This document shows, one piece after another, positions 1 through 20,749 of a DNA stretch of 64,000 nucleotides. The notes beneath the pieces were generated by a model, which was not told the DNA's origin, ran no database searches, and saw only the letters and a list, made by a program, of their open reading frames with translations. This DNA comes from Ashinkailepas kermadecensis (Eukaryota; Arthropoda; Thecostraca; Neolepadidae), in NCBI GenBank assembly GCA_034440615.1, contig JAOTOM010004612.1, positions 300,325 through 364,324 on the forward strand. The letters run 5' to 3'. The translations under genes and the position numbers were made by a program. Position 1 is the stretch's first letter, and each line of letters begins with the position of its first letter.

Positions 1-1557
1 GTGATCAGATACACGATGTTGATTTCATTGATAGTGATATTGTTTTCAATTATATCAGAAAAATAAAGACAAACAAGGCAGCAGGACCCGATGGAATTTA
101 TGCTAGGGTATTGCGGGAAGCTGAAAAGGAAGTGGCAATTCCACTTAGTATAATATTTTGTAGATCAGTTTCGCAAAATGAAATTCCAGCAGATTGGAAA
201 AGGGCAAATGTAGTTCCTATTTTCAAGAAAGGAGAAAGAGGGAAAGTTGAAAACTATAGGCCAGTAAGCCTCACATCCCTAGTCTGCAAGGTACTCGAAT
301 CAATTATCAAGGATAGAATAGTTAGTTTTCTGGAAGGAAACAAATTGATTCAAGATACTCAACATGGGTTTAGAAAAGGGCGATCGTGCCTCACAAATCT
401 CTTGGACTTTTTTGAATTTTGCTACAGAACAATTTGATCAGGGAAATCAGGTTGATGTAGCATATCTTGACTTTAGTAAGGCCTTTGACAAGGTACCCCA
501 TAAACGGTTAATGATGCAGCTTCAGGTCCATGGTATTGCAGGTAGCATCCTAAAATGGATAGAGTTGTGGCTTTCAGATAGACAGCAGAGAGTGATGCTA
601 AATGGTACAAAGTCATCATGGCAAAATGTTCTTAGTGGAGTCCCCCAGGGGTCGGTACTGGGGCCACTATTGTTCATTATATATGTGAATAGCATTGAAT
701 GTGGCCTAAGCAGTAAGGTTTTGAAATTTGCGGATGATTTGAAGATCTTTAGGGCAATAACAGGGCAAAATGAGCAGGTTTTGCTGCAGAAAGACTTAGA
801 CGAGCTAGTGAAGTGGTCCGAAAAATGGCAAATGAAGTTTAATTTTGATAAGTGCAAAGTCATGCATGTAGGTAGGCAGCATATGAAGGCTCCATACTTG
901 ATGGGTGGCCAAGTACTATCTGTGACTGAGCAGGAGAAGGACTTAGGTGTTATTTTGAACACAAAATTGGGGGCATCAGAACAGACCAAAGAAGCCAGGA
1001 AGAAGGCACTAAGAATGCTTGGGGCAATACAGAGGAATGTGTCATACAAAAGTGAGGAGGTCATCAGGAAGCTTTACTGTGCATATGTCAGGCCACATTT
1101 GGAATACTGTGTCCAAGCTTGGTCCCCTAGTTATGAGAAAGATTGTTGGCTTTTAGAGAGAGTACAAAAGAGGGCAACAAAAATGGTTAATGGTATAGGC
1201 AACCTGGAATATGAGGAAAGACTGAAGAAATTGAACATGTTTTCACTTAGATATAGAAGGCTGAGAGGAGATCTCATCGAGGTTTTTAAATTTGTTCATG
1301 GTCAGGAACAGGGATATCTCAGGGAAATGTTTGAATTTAACAGAAATGATGCAATTAGAGGTCATCAATTCAAAATTAAAGTTAATCACAGCAGGACAAG
1401 GTTAAGACAGTCTTTCTTCACCAACAGGGTAGTAGAACACTGGAACCAGCTGCCAGGAACCATTGTCAGTAGCAACACACTGAACATCTTTAAAAACGGC
1501 ATAGACAATCATTATAAGAATAGGGGGATTGTTTTTCTGTATTCCAGGGAAGGTTGA
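1..1557 (+). mobile_element. CR1-like LINE, reverse transcriptase to C terminus (5' cut by window)
   Basis: Translation begins DQIHDVDFIDSDIVFNYI and includes AAGPDGIYARVL, NYRPVSLTSLVCKVLE, QHGFRKGRSCLTNL, AYLDFSKAFDKVPH, GVPQGSVLGPLLF and FADDLKIF (catalytic FADD), then the CR1-type C terminus with ERVQKRATKMV and HWNQLPGTIVSSNTLNIFK. The first part is in one frame to about 425 and the rest in another. The join lies around the T-rich stretch 405-425, a single small frameshift. Otherwise open to the TGA at 1555, so a relatively young copy. Endonuclease and ORF1 would lie left of the window. Confidence 0.9.
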
Positions 1558-1579
1558 TCGACAGGGAGGAGTGGGAGTT

Positions 1580-2110
1580 GGGAGGAGTTTGTAATTGTTG
1601 ACTGTGTTATGGAATAGCAAGTGAGTCTCTTACTAAGTCTAAATACTTTATAACTTTATATAGGGTGTACCTAGCAGTGGATTCAGCACCTTCCTTCGGG
1701 ATGTGATACTGATGAGATTGTCTATGGTAGCACAATGTGTATGATGGGAGGAGTTTGTAATTGTTGAGTGTATTATGCAATAGCACGTGAGTCTCTTATT
1801 AAGTCTGAACGCTTTATGAATTTCTGTGGGATGTGCCTAGCAGTGGATTCGGCACCTTCCTTCGGGATGTGATGCTGATGAGGTTGTCTATGGTGGCACG
1901 ATGGGTGTGATGGGAGGAGCTTGTGATTATTGAGGGTGTTAGGCGGTAGCAAGTGAGTGGTGTTAGATGGGCTGGGATATATAGCTTCCTCGGAACTTGG
2001 GATAAGGGATTGATTGGGGTGGGAGTATGTACATTCTAGTACCTTTTCTAGATAGGCTTAACCCAGATGGGCCCCTGTGGCTCTTATTAAGCCTTAATAC
2101 TTTATGACTT
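1580..2110 (+). repeat. LINE 3'UTR with ~166-bp direct repeats
   Basis: GGGAGGAGTTTGTAATTGTTGA starts at 1580 and 1746, with a third diverged, shorter copy at 1912. CAGTGGATTC(A/G)GCACC and CTTCGGGATGTGAT recur at the same spacing. Follows the LINE stop codon directly; ends near repeated CTTTATGACTTT before unrelated DNA. Confidence 0.75.
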
Positions 2111-2958
2111 TTATGACTTTAATACTCACAATAATCGACCTGAATTCATCGAATTTCCAAAATGAACCACCATACGAAGCATTGCATGACATAAAGCATG
2201 GCATACGACTATCACGTGGCCATAATTAGCGAAACGTAGGAGGCCCAGCAGAAGCCGCAGAATCGCAAGAAGTATGGCGAGTGCGCCAAATGCGCAAGGC
2301 GGGCGTCACGTGTACCAGCATTGTAGCTATGGCCACCGGGTGTTATCGCCTGTAATGCGTGAAATGGGATCGTTTTGCATTTCGAAGTGCGCAATTTCAG
2401 CAGTGTCAGCTGACTTACCAAGGTGCATGTGGCATAACTGGTAGCGAATCTGAGAATAAAAATATTACCCCAGATGCCAAGGCGACCTGATTTGGCCCGG
2501 AACATGCAAGGACTTCGTGTTTTATTGCAAGTTTCACTATTGCCATAATTGAATTCTGCATAGCTGACGTGGGTTAAAATATATCGCATGCCTACATGTA
2601 TTGCTATGGAAGAACCCTTGCTGATAACATTTTCATGCCGGCTATTGGCTCTGAGCTGCCCTGTTGGGTCAGTGGGGAGTGCGTTGGTGTTGGGCTAGCG
2701 ACATGCTTACCTGAAATCTCCACTGAATCAGTTCGACTGAAGCTTGTTGGCGCAACAGTAAGTGAGCTAGGTGTATACCATCTTCGAATGGAATGATCTG
2801 TGTGCGGCTTGGGTGACGGGCCAGCCACAGTATGGTGCAGATACAGATCGTTAACCCGGGGGTCTCGGGGGGGGGGGGGGGTCATTTTACACCCTCCCTT
2901 TTCCGATTCCGAAGTTGATAATGTTGCGGAGAGCTGTGTTGAGTATAGTCGAATTGAA
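2111..2958. other. unassigned DNA, no gene seen
   Basis: Mixed-composition sequence with a G14-like homopolymer around 2869-2881. The short open frames show no recognisable domain. Confidence 0.5.
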
Positions 2959-2959
2959 G

Positions 2960-3089
2960 ATGATTATACAAAGTAACCAAGTGCTTATATTAAGTAAAAT
3001 AGTAAAAATAGGTCACGCCCGAAATATATTAGACCGATTTTTTATCCTATTTTACTTAATATGAGCATTTGGTTACTTTTTATAATCAT
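2960..3089. mobile_element. fold-back (MITE-like) inverted repeat, 130 bp
   Basis: Arms 2960-3002 and 3047-3089 are about 43 bp each and inverted, with only a few mismatches; both contain AAGTAACCAA and ATTAAGTAAAATAG (reverse-complemented on the right). The 44-bp loop is unrelated to the arms. AT-rich; no coding capacity. Confidence 0.65.
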
Positions 3090-3229
3090 TTTCTGATACC
3101 AATTATATTTTTGTAATCTAAAAATATCCTCCAATATTAAATCCCCAGAGCCAAAAACACAATGCCAGTCATAGACCCCCTAGTGACGTCACGTCTGGCG
3201 GATGCATTTTGGGGGGTGGTTTCGGGCCC

Positions 3230-3930
3230 TACTCGTCGAGCGTTTTCCGATGACAGCACCTTCGTTTTCGTGCAATGCTTAGTTTGGAAGTTAGAGGAGG
3301 GTATAAAATGGCCGATCTCGAGAAGCAGTGCGAGGATCTGACCAGGACTGCGCGGGTGGATGGCCGCCAGATGGTACGGTAGATAATTTTTGTTGAGATG
3401 CTTGACAAATCATCAGTGAATACCGTCCGGCCCAACCGACGTGTTTCCACACTTCCTGATTAATTGTAGCTTTAAGTGTATTCGAGTTAAAATTTGCTAC
3501 AGCAGCGAGGGCGTCGAGAGAGCTAGGTATGGTCGCACCGTAGGTGTTGATTGCTGCGAGGATTCCATATGCTGCCATTTAGGGAAAGTGCATTGAATTG
3601 CACTGCGATGCCTTGCCAAGAGTTGTATCGTGTTGTTCCAATTGTGTACCGGCAGTGTTCTTGGATTGTCTGTACTCCAGAAGGTGCGCTGCGCACATCT
3701 TCTGAAACTACGTATCGTTTGTACTGTTTGTGGGCGCGGCGGCCGGTAACTACCCTTTGACAGTCCGGGGTCCAGCAGGGCGCTGGTGCCCTTGTCCGAG
3801 GGTTCTTACTTTTGGAGACGGAGGGGTGTTCTTCTAATCTGATGGCCCTTAACATTATTTCGGTATTGCAGCTCTTTGAACTAGCAATTTTGAGGTCCAA
3901 CTGATACTTGAATTTCGGCCAGTCCACTTT
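3230..3930 (-). mobile_element. I-like LINE scrap, endonuclease-RT linker
   Basis: Two overlapping minus frames read the linker between endonuclease and RT: APAPCWTPDCQRVVTGRRAHKQYKRY (the typical CWTPECQ...RR.AY..Y motif), then AAYGILAAINTYGATIPSS and EVWKHVGWAG. The end resembles the start of the RT region at about 35.2 kb (both have the rare CCGACGTGTTTCCACACTT string). Frameshifted and truncated; no catalytic RT core. Confidence 0.6.
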
Positions 3931-4154
3931 TTTCCAGTTCCAAGATTGTGTGCATAATTTGGTGTGGTGGATAGCGTCCGTGCTGAGCCCATTGTGCCTG
4001 GGTGGTTGTGGTTCAGCCCTAGTAAATTCGGTTAGCTACGGTCCATTAACAAATGCAAACATTCAACATCCACATATGGCCATGCTAATACTAATTTTCA
4101 CATGTTGTCACGTCGATGTTAACATGAGAATGCGGAAATGCCAAAGTTATGGTG

Positions 4155-4265
4155 CATAGTGATCCATATATGTACTGCATAGTGATCCATATATGTACGG
4201 CATAGTGATCCATGTATGTACTGCATATTGATCCATATATGTACTGCTGATCCATACATGTACTG
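4155..4265. repeat. 23-bp tandem repeat, about 5 copies
   Basis: Units contain GTGATCCATATATGTACTG; the last copy is shortened. AT-rich and internally palindromic (CATATATG, GTAC). Confidence 0.8.
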
Positions 4266-4332
4266 CTTTCGTCATCAGCATATGTCGAATATATTCACAA
4301 CGACCTTTATTGGTGCCCTGTGCATCTTTTGG

Positions 4333-4638
4333 CTAACAAACTGGTCCAAGCGAACTAAATGGCAGCTCGCCACCTGATGTCCGAAGAAAAAAATCAACAA
4401 CGCTTCGCCAGACATTCGTAGGAATTTCTTGTGGGCTCTGATGTCGCTCTGATTCATCCATGAGTTGACACCAATACAGTGTTTGTTTCCCCATTTCATC
4501 GTACTTTAGCAATAGTCCATGTTTGGTGCAAATGTCATTGACGAGCCTCCTGAGACCTTTGTTTGTAAATACACCACTCGGAATGCGGAGACTCGCGTGC
4601 ACGAAGTCCAGCGTTGCGTAAGCGCTCTTCTTCCGCAC
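4333..4638 (-). other. unrecognised open frame beside a CpG-rich block
   Basis: A 101-codon minus-strand frame, MRKKSAYATLDFVHASLRIPS onward, with a mixed hydrophobic/charged composition unlike the repeat-derived frames nearby (for example GLRRLVNDICTKHGLLLKYDE). It ends in PFSSLGPVC. I recognise no family. It could be a first exon, since a CpG-rich block lies just upstream, or a transposon fragment. Confidence 0.2.
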
Positions 4639-4639
4639 G

Positions 4640-5110
4640 AGATTCCGGGACCGGACCGCCGTGAGCGAGATAGAAGCGTGCCATCATCCCGTGAAAGCGT
4701 ATCTCCACCAGCGGAATGTAATCGGCTTACAAGGGCACCGCGATCTTATCCGGCGCCAACTGTTGACGACAAATGGACGCATTTTTCGGCCATTTTTCTG
4801 GGCGGCTGCACGCACGGCCGCCGCCAGGCGAAGACTCAATTTGAGCCAGTTCTGGCGCGCGGCGCGACCGGCGGTGAATTATCGCTATCTGTGCGGCGTG
4901 CGTCACAAAAGCCGCCGCACATATCGCACCGCCAATCACAACGCCGGCCGGGCCGGGCCGCGTCACGCGCCCGCCTCCGCCACCATGGGTCGACCTCGCG
5001 CGTCTTCTACCAGCACGGCTCGGCTCGGGCGGCCCGCCCCAGGCGATCGGTATGCTCGTGGTGCCAAAGGAATCCAGCTGGGGCGGCTGGTCGTGCCTGC
5101 TTATTGGACG
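4640..5110. promoter_or_regulatory. CpG-rich block with CCAAT box
   Basis: GC- and CpG-dense compared with the AT-rich flanks. It contains CCGCCAATCACAACG (a CCAAT/NF-Y-type motif, reading ATTGG on minus) near 4930. Long open frames on all sides reflect composition. A promoter role is inference only. Confidence 0.3.
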
Positions 5111-5672
5111 AGAAGCGCAGAGAATGAGCTGACAATCAGTTAATATCTGTGAGGAGTGACCATGCTGGACTGATAAGTTGACCAATACATTTGCCAAGGC
5201 CTCAGGGCGTTCATTGCTTTTAATTTACCATTTACATTATCTACAAATCTACAGCTGAAGTTCAGAATTTCTCCGTTTGCTATGTGACTCACACAGCTAG
5301 TTGGCTACATAGCGTCGTCACCATCTCACGTCAAGTAGTCTCGAGGGAGTCAGAGTTTCGCGCGGTCAGTGAACCTCCAACCCCATCCCCTTCATTTACA
5401 AGAGTGCTGACCACTATGTCACCGGCCCCCTCCACACCTGAAGTCATGCGGACGTCATACAGATAGCGCTAATGGTCTTCTGCTCCATGTCCTTCTAAAG
5501 GCAAACATTTGACGACAACCGGATAAACGGGTCGAAGTCTCGTCTGGCACACTTGATGATGACAATAGTTATTACCAACATCGCATGGCAACAAATTGTG
5601 ACCTGTTATTCCGCAGTAAATATAATCGATACAATCCTTGGGCTGGTTTTAGTGTAGTTCACAGTGATTGTT

Positions 5673-5722
5673 GATATCCCGTACATGTACGGGATATCGG
5701 GATACATGTTCATGCATGAACA
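5673..5722. repeat. two adjacent perfect palindromes
   Basis: 5673-5698 is a 26-bp perfect palindrome centred on GTACATGTAC with GATATC at each end. 5707-5722 is a 16-bp perfect palindrome, TGTTCATGCATGAACA. Only 8 bp separate them. Confidence 0.75.
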
Positions 5723-6900
5723 ATAATGCCCAATCAAGACTGTCATGACTATTGTTTTCACATCAACGTGCTGGCACGGGCGTCATTTTGCATGCGCTGA
5801 GAGGGGAGGAAGCTGACCCCCAATCCTTAATTTGCCCCCACTCCATCATTGATTCTCCCCCACAATCAAACCGAAGCTTAACCATTGAGCCTATGGAGGT
5901 GACCTCTCAGAACGATCGAGTGCACCCTCCCCCCTCCCGTTCAGCAAGGTTTTTCAGCCGATGGCTCCCCTTTCCGGAAAAAAAATCCATGAAAAACATC
6001 AATTTATCCCAAAGTCAATTTCACACAGTGACACCATGCGTGCTGGTATGCTACCGGCTCCAGCCAAATATACAAATAGTCTGCCAGATCCCATAGATCG
6101 TTTTGAGTCACGGTATTGCGTTCGGTTACGAAGTCACGCGTCATAGGCGGCGAAACGCCTAAATCCAAAGGGGGACAGATCAGGAAAGTGGTCTCCACTC
6201 GATCCACTCAATTCAAAGTTGAAAGTCACAAAGAACTCGAACATAGCTATCTGAGTCTGCATAAGAGGTCGCCTAAGCACTATGATCAACGGGAATCTTC
6301 TGAAAGTTGCCTTCGTGCCTCCTATTATGGGCGGTAGATACTTCCTGAGAGTTGCATCACGGGTCTTGGCGACAACATGCTTACCGCGAATGGGGCACAA
6401 CAGTATTGGTTCGAAGGGTGTTTCCTTGCATGTTCCTCCAGGAGTGATAAGTAGGCTATCCAATTGTCGCTATGCGCCTACAGCTGTGCACTTGTTTCGA
6501 ATTTGGGCTCATGGAGGGGTGAAGCTTTATATTTAGGGTATGTAAGTGCGCACCCAACTATAGGAAGCGTGCGCCCGCGACTTTCATGGTGCATCCCTAA
6601 TCTCTTTGAGACGAAGAGATGAGACAAACAAACCGTTTGTGGAAAGAACCTCCACAGATTTTAGGGTGTGTGTCTCGGGGCATCCGCGTAGGTAGTGCGC
6701 GGCAAAGTGGCCAGGCCCCCTGCCGCCGCAATGGGGGCTGCGGGGAGCGCAGCCCTCTGTCCAATCGCCTATGTCACGCGAGAGAACATCAAACATCACA
6801 CCGGCCTCTGAATCCGGAAAATAAATGCATTGCATGACTCCACGTATGTACACACCGGCAGCTAGTTTAGATGGGACATTATGCAGTCCACAGCCGAAGC
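5723..6900. other. unassigned DNA upstream of the homeobox exon
   Basis: No convincing coding exon, although a 5' exon of the homeobox gene is expected somewhere to the left of 7046. Frames here lack recognisable motifs. Confidence 0.4.
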
Positions 6901-7012
6901 GATAAGCTGTCGACCTCGTCTGGATAAGCTGTCGACCTCGTCTGGATAAGCTGTCGACCTCGTCTGGATAAGCTGTCGACTTCGTCTGGATAAGCTGTCG
7001 ACCTCGTCTGGA
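6901..7012. repeat. 22-bp minisatellite, 5 copies
   Basis: Unit holds GATAAGCTGTCGAC followed by CTCGTCTG; one copy has a C-to-T change. Ends about 30 bp before the homeobox exon acceptor, so it lies within an intron. Confidence 0.9.
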
Positions 7013-7046
7013 TCTGACCGTGTTCTCCCTTCCTCGCGCCCCGCAG

Positions 7047-17502
<10,456 letters not shown>

Positions 17503-17523
17503 GCACATGGCTGGGTGTCGTCA

Positions 17524-17704
17524 GTCGTGTCAGGCCGTGCTGGCCGTGTATTGTGCGTGGTCGAGACAGTCGTGTCAGGCCACGCTGGCCGTGTATTGTG
17601 CGTTGTCGAGACAGTCGTGTCAGGCCACGCTGGCCGTGTATTGTGCGTTGTCGAGACAGTCGTGTCAGGCCACGCTGGCCGTGTATTGTGCGTTGTCGAG
17701 ACAG
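17524..17704. repeat. 45-bp tandem repeat, 4 copies
   Basis: Units start at 17524, 17569, 17614 and 17659 and contain GTCGTGTCAGGCCACGCTGG. Lies in the presumed 3'UTR of the homeobox gene. Confidence 0.88.
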
Positions 17705-18681
17705 TCTCAACTTGGCATCTGGCGACGGCGGCCGGCCAGCACTCGCCATTGGAGAGCATTGCGGCTCCGAAACTCCCGCCCGTGCACAATTCGCCGCCTT
17801 CCCCGGCGCTGGGGAGGGAGTTGTTGCGCTTCCCAGGCGTTTCAGGCTGTCCTACGGTCATGACACAAACAAAGCCTGGCGCGTCCCATGTGATGAAATG
17901 TTCTATACTGCCAGGTTTTGGTTGACATCCCGGGCCAGTGTGAATATCCGAGGTCAAATTCGGTAAATTGCCTCGAATACCAGTGGAATGATCAATGGCC
18001 TGTATCAGCAAGTTAACTCAGCTGCTCATTATCTTGCCACGATCATCCTTAGTCATGTGAGGTCAAGAAGTGAGGTTAATTGTCGATACTTCGGGATTTC
18101 GACGAAAAGTCGAACGCACTCCGTCCCATAGAGTCAGTAAGCTGAAATGATATCTTTAAATATTTGCACCATGGAGTGTGTAAATCATTCCCCGTCCGCT
18201 ATGTCCTTCAGTGTCGCGCTGAAACAAGCCGTTTTTATGTCGTCGTGAACAAAATACTCCGTGGGACAGTGAAGGGATGGCATTAACCCGTGAACGGGCG
18301 TGGGCTCAGAAGCAGCTACGAAATGGTGATACAGCCATGTGATATTCAGAAAATAGATACAACACGTGAGCAACATACAACAGCAAGCAGCATACAGCAT
18401 GCCTGCTCAGTTGAAACTTGTCTGGCGCTACCCCAGCTCTTCGCCATGAGGGTCACAGGGAGCATCGACGGGGCCAGATCTGCATCAGGGATGGACGGGA
18501 CCAAGGACGCATCACGCAAACAAGCAGCGGAGCGACGTGCCGACAATCTCCGGGCTCTCCATGAACATTCTGCTTGCCGACAACGGTGGGCGAAGACAAG
18601 GTTATATCTGGCTGTTGAAGTGTCTGCTGTTGTTGCTGCCGTACTACTGAGGCTCTTTGACGGTGTCGTGCTGCTGCACAA

Positions 18682-19172
18682 CTGGACACGCCAGTCTCAG
18701 GTCAAAGAGCTGGACACACGGGTCTCAGGCCAAGGGGCTGGACACACGAGTCTCAGGTCAAGGAGCTGGACACGCCGGTCTCAGGTCAAGGAGCTGGAAA
18801 CACGGGTCTCAGGTCAAGGAGCTTGACACGCCGGTCTCAGGTCAAGGAGCTGGACACACGGGTCTCAGGTCAAGGAGCTGGACACACCGGTCTCAGATCA
18901 GGGAGCTGGACACATCGGTCTCAGGTCAAGGAGCTGGATACACCGGTATCAGATCAAGGAGCTAGACACACCGGCCTCAGGTCAAGGAGCTGGACACACG
19001 GGTCTCGGATCAGGGAGCTGAACACACAGCCCTCAGGTCATGGAGCTGAACACACAGGCCTCAGGTCGAGGCGCTGGACACACGGGTCTCAGGTCATGGA
19101 GCTGGACACACCGGTCTCAGGTCAAGGGGCTGGACACACGGGTCTCAGGTCAAGGAGCTGGACATACCGACT
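18682..19172. repeat. 28-bp minisatellite, about 17 copies
   Basis: Units contain GTCTCAGGTCAAGGAGCTGG followed by ACAC. Substitutions only, with rare indels. Confidence 0.9.
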
Positions 19173-19225
19173 AACGTCGTCCCAGGCTATTTCTGAGCGG
19201 CTTAACGTTCGGCGATGTCGCGGAT

Positions 19226-19797
19226 AACACGGTCAGAGGGCCATCTGGATACCATGTGTGTGGCACGGTCGGAGGAGTCATCTGGATACCATGTGTGTGG
19301 AACGGTCGGAGAAGTCATCTGGATACCATGTGTGGTCACGGTCGGAGGAGTCATCTGGATACCATGTGTGTGGCACGGTCGGAGAGTCATCTGGATACCA
19401 TATGTGTGGAACGGTCGGAGAAGTCATCTGGATACCATGTGTGTGGAACGGTCGGAGAAGTCATCTGGATACCATGTGTGTGGCACGGTCGGAAGTCATC
19501 TGGATACCATGTATGTGGCACGGTCGGAGAGTCATCTGGATACCATGTGTGTGGAACTGTCGGAGGAGTCATCTGGATACCATGTGCGTGGTACGGTCGG
19601 AAGTCATCTGGATACCATGTATGTGGCACGGTCGGAGAGTCATCTGGATACCATGTGTGTGGAACGGTCGGAGGAGTCATCTGGATACCATGTGCGTGGC
19701 ACGGTCGGAAGTCATCTGGATACCATGTATGTGGCACGGTCGGAGAGTCATCTGGATACCATGTGTGTGGAACGGTCGGAGGAGTCATCTGGACACG
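19226..19797. repeat. ~37-bp minisatellite, about 15 copies with nested pattern
   Basis: Units contain GTCATCTGGATACCATGTG and a GG(C/A)ACGGTCGGA spacer. Spacers vary in length (GGAGGA, GGAGA, GGA), and in the 3' part the three spacer variants repeat in the same order, giving a higher-order repeat. Confidence 0.9.
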
Positions 19798-19946
19798 TTT
19801 GTATGGCACGCGATAATTCTTGAGGAGAGACGTGAAGGGTGTCATCGCAGCCCCACACCTGTGATGATTGTCATGTATATTCCACTGCGTCGTTGGCTTG
19901 AGTTGTTGAATAGTAAAACAATGAAACATTATTCACGTTGTATTCA

Positions 19947-20112
19947 GCCAAGCAGCGTTAGCGGATGCCGCGACAGTGGAGCCGAGCAGCGTTAGCGGAT
20001 CCCGCGACGGTGGAGCCGAGCAGCGTTAGCGGATCCCGCGACGGTGGAGCCGAGCAGCGTTAGCGGATCCCGCGACGGTGGAGCCGAGCGGCGTTGGCGG
20101 ATCCAACGACAG
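19947..20112. repeat. 34-bp tandem repeat, 5 copies
   Basis: Copies start at 19947, 19981, 20015, 20049 and 20083 with GCCGAGCAGCGTTAGCGGAT. A loose ~68-bp direct repeat (TGGTAGCG(G/A)CCAAC) lies just beyond, at 20162 and 20227, with a C-run between. Confidence 0.88.
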
Positions 20113-20298
20113 TCACGCCAATTGTCACAAATTAAACCGAACCTAATCATTTGATGGCCATTGGTAGCGGCCAACGCATCAGCTCCAGGTGTTGTCACCC
20201 CCCCCCCCCCCCCATGGAACGTAACTGGTAGCGACCAACACTTTATCTCCACGTGTCGTGACCTCCAGTGGAGCATAATCTTATTTGGATTTAAATAC

Positions 20299-20304
20299 TT
20301 TATT
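20299..20304 (-). terminator. candidate ATAD5 poly(A) signal
   Basis: AATAAA on the minus strand about 446 nt downstream of the ATAD5 stop codon, the first clear canonical signal I see in that direction. Its position is reasonable for a 3'UTR; use is inferred. Confidence 0.5.
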
Positions 20305-20749
20305 GATGCTTATTCCGAATATTGAGGGAGCATAGCGATGCGGTGCACAATTTCTCAAATACAACGCTGTGCGAGTGCTGGTCATTATCGCGCCACGGTT
20401 CTAGCAATGCAGTAAATGCAGGCAAACAATAGTCTCTTTTGCTGAAAACAAAATCCGGTTCACTACCAGCTACATCAATCATGCTGTGCTCTGCACACTT
20501 TGGTCGCAAAAATTGATTACAAACCTTACATTTCAACCACAGCTAATCACAGCATAACCTCTAAACACGACCAGTCATCCCAAGTTGGCCGGGTATCAAC
20601 TGTACAAATTTCATCCGCATGCAAAATGTTCAAAGCCGCATCCAGCGCGGGCAGGCGAATCTCGCCCAACCTCGACCACCGCAACAGATGCATGCACAAC
20701 ACGAAACAACACCCGGGGCACGGCCACAGAAGCAACAACGGCACAGTCG

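Noticed and set aside
4519..5143. 202- and 160-codon plus-strand frames
   Set aside because: Three frames are open together in a CpG-rich block; amino-acid content follows base composition.
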